Below, piece after piece: positions 6,327 through 11,750 of a stretch of DNA of 11,750 nt. The notes under the pieces are model-generated. The model was given only the letters and a program-made list of their open reading frames with translations. It searched no databases and had not been told where the DNA came from. The position numbers and the translations under genes were made by a program. Origin of the DNA: Lysobacterales bacterium UBA2790 (GTDB lineage: Bacteria; Pseudomonadota; Gammaproteobacteria; Xanthomonadales; Xanthomonadaceae); the NCBI GenBank assembly GCA_002352135.1, contig DEHW01000167.1, positions 7,705 through 19,454 on the forward strand. Reading direction: 5' to 3'. Position 1 is the stretch's first letter. Each line of letters begins with the position of its first letter.

Positions 6327-7613
6327 GTGATCACGGCCATCGTTCAAGGTTGGTTGCGGATCGCGTTCTGGAAGCGCGTGGCGGGAGGATTTCTACTCGG
6401 GGCGTTGCTGGGCTGGCTGCTGGGTCCCGTGGCGCAGACGTGGTTCGCGCCGCTGGGCACGCTTTACGTCACCCTGATCAAGATGATCGCCACACCCCTG
6501 GTGTTTTTCGCGGTGCTGGCAGCGATCTCGCGCCTGCATGGCCAGGGTAGTGTGATGGCCTTGTCCGGGCGAACGTTTCTTTGGTTTGCCGTGACCGCAT
6601 CCTTGGCCGTGATGGTGGGTCTAGGGACGGCGATGCTCTTGCAGCCCGGTATTGGCTTGGGTGAACTGAGCGCCGCCAGCGACTACGTGGTGAAGGTGGT
6701 GCCCAGTCCTGTGCAGGTCCTTCTGGATGTGGTGCCTGCCAATCCGTTTGCGGCGCTGGCGGAAGGTCGCATCCTTCAGGTGATTTTTTTTGCCGGGCTG
6801 CTCGGCTTCGCGCTGGTGAAGCTCGGCGACAAGGCGGCACGTCTGCGCGAGTTGGCGGGCGAGGCCAGCGACGCGATGATTCAGGTCACGCGCTTCGTGC
6901 TGGAAATGACGCCGCTCGGCACCTTCGGGCTGATTGCTGCGTTGGTTGGCAGCTATGGCTTTGAGCGCTTGCTGCCCCTTGGCTGGTTCGTGCTGACGAT
7001 ATTCGTCGCTTGTGCCGTGCACATCGTGGTGGTGTATGGCGGTCTGCTTCTGGCGCATGGATTGAATCCCTTGCGGTTCTTCAAAGGTGCCGCTGGCGCC
7101 ATGCAAGTCGCATTTGCAACGTCGTCGAGTTTTGCCTCGATGCCCGCAGCCATGCGCGCCATCAGCGACAACCTGGGCGTCAATCGTGACTACGTCGCGT
7201 TCGCTGTGCCGCTTGGGGCGAGCATCAAGATGGATGGTTGTGGGGCGATCTATCCGGCGGTCACTTCGCTGTTTGTGGCGCAGTACTTCCAGATCGATCT
7301 GACCGTCTCGCAGTATTTCGTCATCCTGTTGGCATCGGTCCTCGGGAGCTTCGGCACGGCTGGCGTGCCCGGCACGGCGATTGTCATGGTCACGCTGGTA
7401 TTGAGCGCTGCGGGTCTGCCGTTGGAAGGCATCGGCTACATCGTCGCGATTGATCGCGTCATCGACATGATGCGGACGATGACCAATGTCACCGGGCAGA
7501 TGCTGGTGCCGGTTCTGGTGGCACGAGAGACCGGCTTGTTGGATGTCGAGGCCTTCCAGCGTGCGGCGGCGGTGGATGGCTCGCTCGCCGTCGGCGATCA
7601 CACCCGGACCTGA
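6327..7613 (+). CDS. Dicarboxylate/amino acid:cation symporter (DAACS, glutamate-transporter fold) with altered sodium sites
   Basis: 428 residues of the SLC1-like family, which moves acidic amino acids or dicarboxylates across the inner membrane by an elevator mechanism. Seen in order: early helices from about residue 18, TM3 (LWFAVTASLAVMVG near 85-98), a Ser-rich hairpin (ATSSSFASMP), the TM7 motif GASIKMDGCG at 297-306, the second hairpin SFGTAGVPGT from 341, and TM8 DRVIDMMRTMTNVTGQ at 376-391. Against the archaeal homologue GltPh, the substrate ligands Asp394 and Arg397 are kept (Asp380, Arg383), as is Asn401 (Asn387). Asn310 becomes Lys301, Asp405 becomes Gln391, Tyr89 becomes Phe87 and Ser93 becomes Ala91. 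The last four positions form sodium sites 1 and 3, so coupling may differ. Start uncertain: this GTG, or a TTG at 6303 overlapping the previous gene. Specificity cannot be assigned beyond a likely acidic substrate. Confidence 0.88.
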   Translation: MITAIVQGWLRIAFWKRVAGGFLLGALLGWLLGPVAQTWFAPLGTLYVTLIKMIATPLVFFAVLAAISRLHGQGSVMALSGRTFLWFAVTASLAVMVGLGTAMLLQPGIGLGELSAASDYVVKVVPSPVQVLLDVVPANPFAALAEGRILQVIFFAGLLGFALVKLGDKAARLRELAGEASDAMIQVTRFVLEMTPLGTFGLIAALVGSYGFERLLPLGWFVLTIFVACAVHIVVVYGGLLLAHGLNPLRFFKGAAGAMQVAFATSSSFASMPAAMRAISDNLGVNRDYVAFAVPLGASIKMDGCGAIYPAVTSLFVAQYFQIDLTVSQYFVILLASVLGSFGTAGVPGTAIVMVTLVLSAAGLPLEGIGYIVAIDRVIDMMRTMTNVTGQMLVPVLVARETGLLDVEAFQRAAAVDGSLAVGDHTRT

Positions 7614-7617
7614 TCGG

Positions 7618-8946
7618 ATGCGCACGCCCAGTTTGTTTTCCGCCAATGCAGTGGAACTGCGCCCCTTGGCGGAGCGCATGCGTCCGCGCCGTCTGGACGA
7701 GGTAGTGGGACAGAACCGCCTTCTTGCAGCCGACAGTGCGTTTCGTCGCGCGGTCGAGTCGGGGCGGGTGCATTCGATGATTCTTTGGGGGCCGCCGGGC
7801 TGCGGCAAAACCACGCTGGCTCTGCTGTTGGCGGGTTACGCGAATGCGCGTTTCGAGGCCATCTCCGCAGTGTTGTCCGGCTTGCCGGAGGTCCGGCGCG
7901 TGCTGGCAGAAGCGCAGCATCGATTCGACGCCGGTGAGCGCACGGTGTTGTTCGTGGACGAGGTGCATCGCTTCAACAAGACGCAGCAGGATGCGTTCCT
8001 GCCGCATATCGAGCGCGGCAGCATCGTGTTTGTCGGCGCGACCACCGAAAACCCGAGTTTCGAGCTCAACTCGGCGCTGCTGTCGCGCTGCCGCGTGCAC
8101 GTTCTGGAATCGGTGCCGTCGGAGGCGATGGTTGCGGCCCTGCAGCGCGCCCTGCAGGATGGCGAGCGAGGGCTAGGCGCGCTGGGTATCCAGATTGAAT
8201 CTGGATTGCTGCAACAAATTGCGCTGGCAGCGGATGGTGATGTGCGTCGCGCCCTGACACTGCTGGAAATCGCTGCGGAACTGGCGCAGTCGGATGCGGG
8301 ACGCGTCACCGAAGCCACGCTGCTGCAGGTCTTGGCGGACCGGACGCGACGTTTCGACAAAGGCGGCGAGCAGTTCTACGACCAGATCTCGGCGTTGCAC
8401 AAATGTGTGCGCAGTTCCAATCCGGATGCAGCACTTTACTGGCTGTGCCGCATGCTGGATGGCGGCTGTGATCCCAGCTATCTGCTGCGACGCCTGTTGC
8501 GCATGAGCATCGAGGACATTGGTCTCGCTGACCCACGCGCGCAGCAGATGGCGTTGGCCGCTTGGGATACCTACGAACGACTGGGCAGTCCTGAAGGCGA
8601 ACTGGCGATGGCACAGTTGACCCTGTTCATGGCCAGTGCGGCCAAGAGCAATGCGGGCTACGTTGCGTACAAAGCGGCAGTGGCGGACGTGAGGCAAGCA
8701 GGAACCGATGAGGTGCCCTTGCATCTGCGCAACGCGCCGACCCGACTGATGAAATCGCTCGGCTACGGTGCCGACTACCAGTACGACCATGACATCGAAG
8801 GCGGTGTGGCGCTGGATCAGCGCGGTTTCCCGGAAGCATTGGGCGAGCGTGTCTACTACCAGCCTGTGCCGCGCGGCATGGAACTGCAGATCAAGGAAAA
8901 ACTCGACGCCTTGCGTGCGGCGCGTGCGCAGGCGAGGGGCGAATGA
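7618..8946 (+). CDS. rarA: Replication-associated recombination protein A (RarA/MgsA), AAA+ ATPase
   Basis: RarA is a clamp-loader-like AAA+ ATPase that acts at stalled replication forks and interacts with SSB. The 442 residues match the usual length of about 447. Near the N-terminus PLAERMRPRRLDEVVGQ is a family signature. Walker A is GPPGCGKT at 58-65 (Lys64), Walker B is VDEVHRFNKTQQ with Asp114 and Glu115, sensor 1 lies in ATTENPSFELNSALLSR, and sensor 2 in GDVRRALTLLE. The C-terminal tetramerisation part includes SIEDIGLADP, MASAAKSN, PLHLRNAPT and YQYDHD, all standard. The ATG chosen is four bases after the symporter stop; an in-frame ATG at 7486 would lie deep inside that gene. The stop overlaps the crcB start. 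Confidence 0.96.
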   Translation: MRTPSLFSANAVELRPLAERMRPRRLDEVVGQNRLLAADSAFRRAVESGRVHSMILWGPPGCGKTTLALLLAGYANARFEAISAVLSGLPEVRRVLAEAQHRFDAGERTVLFVDEVHRFNKTQQDAFLPHIERGSIVFVGATTENPSFELNSALLSRCRVHVLESVPSEAMVAALQRALQDGERGLGALGIQIESGLLQQIALAADGDVRRALTLLEIAAELAQSDAGRVTEATLLQVLADRTRRFDKGGEQFYDQISALHKCVRSSNPDAALYWLCRMLDGGCDPSYLLRRLLRMSIEDIGLADPRAQQMALAAWDTYERLGSPEGELAMAQLTLFMASAAKSNAGYVAYKAAVADVRQAGTDEVPLHLRNAPTRLMKSLGYGADYQYDHDIEGGVALDQRGFPEALGERVYYQPVPRGMELQIKEKLDALRAARAQARGE

Positions 8947-9344
8947 TGGGCGTGTGGAGCCAACTCGGACTGGTCATGCTCGGCGGTGCGGTCGGTTCAG
9001 GTCTACGCTTCTTGCTCGGCGGCTGGTTGCTGCGACAACTGGGAACCGGTTTCCCGTGGGGCACTCTGGGTGTGAACTTGCTGGGCGCCTTCTGCGCTGG
9101 ACTTCTGATTGTCTGGTTGCTGCTGCGTCCAGACGAAACACTGTGGCTGCGCGCCTTGTTGATGGTCGGGCTGCTCGGCGGGCTGACGACGTTTTCCGCG
9201 ATGATGGTCGACGTACTTCTGCTGTGGCACGAGCAGGCGCGTCTGCCGATAGTCGCGGCCTATCTGGGCAGCAGTTTGCTGGGTGGATTGCTGGCTGTAT
9301 GGCTGGGGTGGCGCATGGGGCAGCACTGGTTCGGTGGTAGCTGA
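8943..9344 (+). CDS. crcB: Fluoride-specific ion channel CrcB/Fluc
   Basis: CrcB forms dual-topology dimers in the inner membrane that let fluoride out of the cell. The 133 residues have four hydrophobic helices and the family motifs GGAVGSGLR at 14-22 (Arg22), PWGTLGVNLLG with Asn45, and GGLTTFS ending at residue 85. The phenylalanine-box motif usually read TTFSTF is TTFSAM here: Phe84 is kept but the second Phe is Met87. The first ATG overlaps the rarA stop (ATGA); the next in-frame ATG at 8946 is six bases from GAGGGG and may be the real start. No fluoride riboswitch can fit, since the upstream bases are coding for rarA, so expression must follow the operon. Confidence 0.95.
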   Translation: MMGVWSQLGLVMLGGAVGSGLRFLLGGWLLRQLGTGFPWGTLGVNLLGAFCAGLLIVWLLLRPDETLWLRALLMVGLLGGLTTFSAMMVDVLLLWHEQARLPIVAAYLGSSLLGGLLAVWLGWRMGQHWFGGS

Positions 9345-9345
9345 A

Positions 9346-11750
9346 ATGACCGCACGACAATGCTTGATGTCGCTCCTGTCCACGGTCCTGCTGGTCGGAC
9401 TGCGGCCATCGGTAGCGGCTGCCGAGGCGGAACGGATCGATTGTTTTGGCCTGGAGAATGGCCTCGCGTTGGATTCGGTTTTTGACGTGCGAGTTGATCC
9501 GGCGGGCTATCCATGGATTGGCGGATACCGGGTGCTGGGACGCTTTGATGGCGAGCAGTTTGATGTGCCAGAACCGCTGGCAGAGGCATTTGTCTCGCTG
9601 AAGGGCAGTCGGGCACCGGTGGTCACTGCCGACGGTGGGCGTTGGTTCGCCAGTTCGGGCGGCGTGTTGCGCTGGCAGGGTCACCGTGTCGCTCGGCTTG
9701 AATCCCCTGCGTTGTTGGAAGACGTGCCGGTCCTGGCAACAGATGCCAATGCCCTTTGGTTGGCAGGCAGTTCCGGGCTGTATCGGCGCACCAACTCCCG
9801 AACTGACGCGGATTGGGGCGCTCATGTTCATGCGGGCTATCCGCTGGGGGCGGATCAACGCCTGATGGTGAATGCCCAGCGTGTGCTCTGGCTGCGTGAC
9901 CGGGGTCTGATTGAACTGCGTCGCGACCCACATCAGGTCGATGCGATGCTGTCAGCGCGAGTCTGGGATGCGCGTCATGGGCTGCCGTCAGAGCATCTTG
10001 CCAGCCTGCACGAAGAGTCCGATCAGATCTGGTGGATTGGCAGTCATGACGGCATCTGGCGCTTGCGCACCGACAGCGGTCGTGCCGAGCGCATCGACGG
10101 CACCGAGGGTTGGAACGTGCGCGATCTGCATCGCGATGCGCGCGGTCGCTGGTGGGCGGCGACCGCAGGCCTTGGATTGCAGCGACAAGATGCGGATGGG
10201 CGCTGGCATCGCTTTGGCAGTGCGGAAGGTCTGTCGACGAGCACGGTCTACCGAATCGACGAGTCGCCGAGTGGCGAACTATGGCTGGCCACGGAAGGCG
10301 CAGGCTTGTGTCGCGTGGCAACGCCATCGCTGGCGGTCATTGGTCAAGAGCAGGGCTTGCCTAATGAATTCGTGCATGCGCTTGCGGTGGCCGAGCAGGG
10401 TGTCTGGGTCGGTGGGCTGGGCGGTCTCAGTCGGGTTGGGACGGACCTGCGGGCAAGGCCTTCGGCGGGTGCGGAGCCATTGGGGCGCGTGATCGTGTTG
10501 CAGCCCGACGGTGAAACGTTGTGGCTGGCGACGGATCGCGGTTTGTTCCGACGCGTTGCGGAGCGCATCGAGCGAATGCCGGTCGAGCTGGAAAGCAACA
10601 TCTCCAGTTTGACGCTCGATGCGACCGGTCGTCTGTGGATGGGCGGCGATTTCGGGCTGGCCTGGATGGATGCGCAGGGGCTTGCGCAGCGCGTCGAGAC
10701 ACCTTTTGTTGATATGCAGGATCCACGCGTGCGCAGCGTCGTGGCGGCGCGCTCCGGTGGCGTTTGGGTGGGCATGGACAACGGGCAGTTGCTGCACGTC
10801 TTGCAGACGGATAGCCAGGTTTCCGTCGTGTGGCAGCGCCAGGTAACGCCCGAGGATGTTCGCCACGTGCATGAAGACGCCGACGGCACCTTGTGGGTGC
10901 TGAGTCGGGGACTGTATCGCTGGCGTGGCGATGACAGCGCACACTTCGGATTGCAGGAAGGTCTGACTGACGAAAACCTCAGTGATTGGGCAGAAGATGC
11001 GCAAGGCAACATCTGGATCAGCAGCTACGTGGGACTGTTCCGCTTGCGCCGTGATGTGCTGGAAAAAGCGGCGCCCGGTACTTGGCTGCCGTCGGTGCGG
11101 CGTTTCGACCGTCGCGACGGACTGCGTTCGGCGAAGAGCCTGAATCCGGGCCAGCCGAGTCTGCTGATCCATGATGAGGTGCTGTGGCTGGCGACATCGG
11201 CGGGTGTGGCACGGATGGCATTGGATGGCACACAAGTCGATGCACAGCCGATGCGCTTGTACTGGGATCGTCTGCATGCGGATGGGCGAGAGTTCCCGTT
11301 GCAGGACACTGTACAGTTGCCCGCCGGTGTCCGCGATGTGAGCCTGGATTTCAGTGTGCCGCCCGCCGCAAGCCAGGGAGGGCTACGCTTCCGTCATCGG
11401 GTACTGCCGATCCAGCGCGACTGGTCGGCGCCCAGCATGTCGCGCGAATTGGCCCTGCCGCGTTTGCCACCGCAGCACTATCGCATCGAAGTGCAGGCGC
11501 TGGATGGCAGTACCGAACCGCCGATGGCCAGCCTGAACCTGATCATCCCCGCGCACTGGTGGGAGTCCTGGTGGGGCTTGGCACTGATTCTCGGTGTGCT
11601 GTTCGCGACGCTTCTGTGGTTGGCCTTGCGCATCATCGGGTGGCGCGTCGCGCGCCTGCAGCAGCGCTCAGATGAACTGAAGCGCGAAGTCGCCACACGC
11701 ACACTGGCTTTGGCGAAGGCGAATCAGGATCTGGCTCGACTCGCGCGAAC
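9346..11750 (+). CDS. Two-component-regulator-propeller (Reg_prop) membrane sensor, 3' end outside the window
   Basis: The frame is open from the ATG one base after the crcB stop to the window end, 801 codons without a stop. A signal peptide (hydrophobic from about 7, AAAEA near 24-28) leads into a periplasmic region of Reg_prop repeats of the type GL-P-x-V/L ... G-x-L/I-W-I/L-x-T/S-x-x-G-L-x-R. Clear copies include HGLPSEHLASL with WWIGSHDGIWRL, EGLSTSTVYRI with LWLATEGAGLCRV, QGLPNEFVHAL with VWVGGLGGLSRV, and EGLTDENLSDW with IWISSYVGLFRL. About 640-735 fits a Y_Y_Y domain. A transmembrane helix follows at roughly 744-768, then a basic helix (LKREVATRTLALAKANQDLA) that usually leads into an output domain. 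The final residues DLARLAR are a frequent lead-in to GGDEF domains, but kinases share such linkers. The ligand is unknown. Confidence 0.88.
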   Translation, partial: MTARQCLMSLLSTVLLVGLRPSVAAAEAERIDCFGLENGLALDSVFDVRVDPAGYPWIGGYRVLGRFDGEQFDVPEPLAEAFVSLKGSRAPVVTADGGRWFASSGGVLRWQGHRVARLESPALLEDVPVLATDANALWLAGSSGLYRRTNSRTDADWGAHVHAGYPLGADQRLMVNAQRVLWLRDRGLIELRRDPHQVDAMLSARVWDARHGLPSEHLASLHEESDQIWWIGSHDGIWRLRTDSGRAERIDGTEGWNVRDLHRDARGRWWAATAGLGLQRQDADGRWHRFGSAEGLSTSTVYRIDESPSGELWLATEGAGLCRVATPSLAVIGQEQGLPNEFVHALAVAEQGVWVGGLGGLSRVGTDLRARPSAGAEPLGRVIVLQPDGETLWLATDRGLFRRVAERIERMPVELESNISSLTLDATGRLWMGGDFGLAWMDAQGLAQRVETPFVDMQDPRVRSVVAARSGGVWVGMDNGQLLHVLQTDSQVSVVWQRQVTPEDVRHVHEDADGTLWVLSRGLYRWRGDDSAHFGLQEGLTDENLSDWAEDAQGNIWISSYVGLFRLRRDVLEKAAPGTWLPSVRRFDRRDGLRSAKSLNPGQPSLLIHDEVLWLATSAGVARMALDGTQVDAQPMRLYWDRLHADGREFPLQDTVQLPAGVRDVSLDFSVPPAASQGGLRFRHRVLPIQRDWSAPSMSRELALPRLPPQHYRIEVQALDGSTEPPMASLNLIIPAHWWESWWGLALILGVLFATLLWLALRIIGWRVARLQQRSDELKREVATRTLALAKANQDLARLAR

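Noticed and set aside
7486..7617. Upstream in-frame extension of rarA to an ATG at 7486
   Set aside because: It would overlap the symporter by 128 bases and add an Arg-rich segment absent from RarA; the ATG at 7618 gives the family N-terminus and length.
6621..7814. A 397-residue open frame on the minus strand antisense to the symporter and start of rarA
   Set aside because: Its product is rich in Arg, His and Gln with no domain-like pattern and spans two well-supported genes; it is a shadow of GC-rich codon use on the other strand.
8880..8942. Possible fluoride riboswitch before crcB
   Set aside because: The bases upstream are the coding end of rarA and crcB overlaps its stop; no riboswitch-like pseudoknot was seen.
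10279..11277. A 332-residue minus-strand open frame antisense to the propeller sensor, with other long shadows at 8974-9933 and 9623-10327
   Set aside because: Low-complexity Arg/His/Pro/Ser composition, no motif, and the plus-strand frame has clear Reg_prop repeats throughout.

Overview
The window looks like chromosomal DNA from a GC-rich gammaproteobacterium of the Lysobacterales (Xanthomonadales) type. The evidence is a Cys-free Fur closely resembling Xanthomonas Fur, a bamE gene divergent from fur (the omlA/fur arrangement known from Xanthomonas), the smpB-ratA-ratB-bamE neighbourhood, and a secreted protein ending in the short acidic motif FEDGFE that I associate with this group. This placement is inferred from gene content, not from a database search.

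Layout. (1) 111-3008 (+): a large secreted modular protein with a sialidase-like Asp-box (BNR) region, an Ig-like domain, a fibronectin III domain, a proprotein-convertase P domain and a C-terminal FEDGFE. It is closed by a textbook terminator at 3033-3062. (2) 3157-4119 (-): the trans-translation cluster. smpB lies upstream of ssrA (tmRNA, tag ANDDNYALAA), which has its own candidate promoter and terminator. (3) 4173-4875 (+): ratA and ratB, overlapping by 8 bases and divergent from smpB. (4) 4887-5279 (-): bamE, the outer-membrane BAM lipoprotein, convergent with ratB. (5) 5405-5812 (+): fur, divergent from bamE. (6) 5873-11750 (+): a tightly packed run of a HemJ/CopD-like four-helix membrane protein, a glutamate-type (DAACS) symporter, rarA, crcB (fluoride channel), and a periplasmic beta-propeller sensor cut off by the window edge. 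Junctions here are a few bases or overlap, so they are probably co-transcribed, perhaps with fur.

Most of the window is conserved housekeeping: ribosome rescue, outer-membrane assembly, metal regulation, replication-fork maintenance and fluoride resistance. The parts most worth a second look are the symporter, whose predicted sodium-binding residues are replaced (Asn to Lys and Asp to Gln) while its substrate-binding Asp/Arg are kept; the FEDGFE-terminated modular secreted protein; and the truncated propeller sensor, whose missing C-terminus is probably a GGDEF or kinase output domain. I found no mobile element, CRISPR array, tRNA or rRNA, and no clear undescribed multi-gene system. No gene-free stretch exceeds 300 bases. 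The 110 bases before the first gene hold only its ribosome binding site as far as I can tell.
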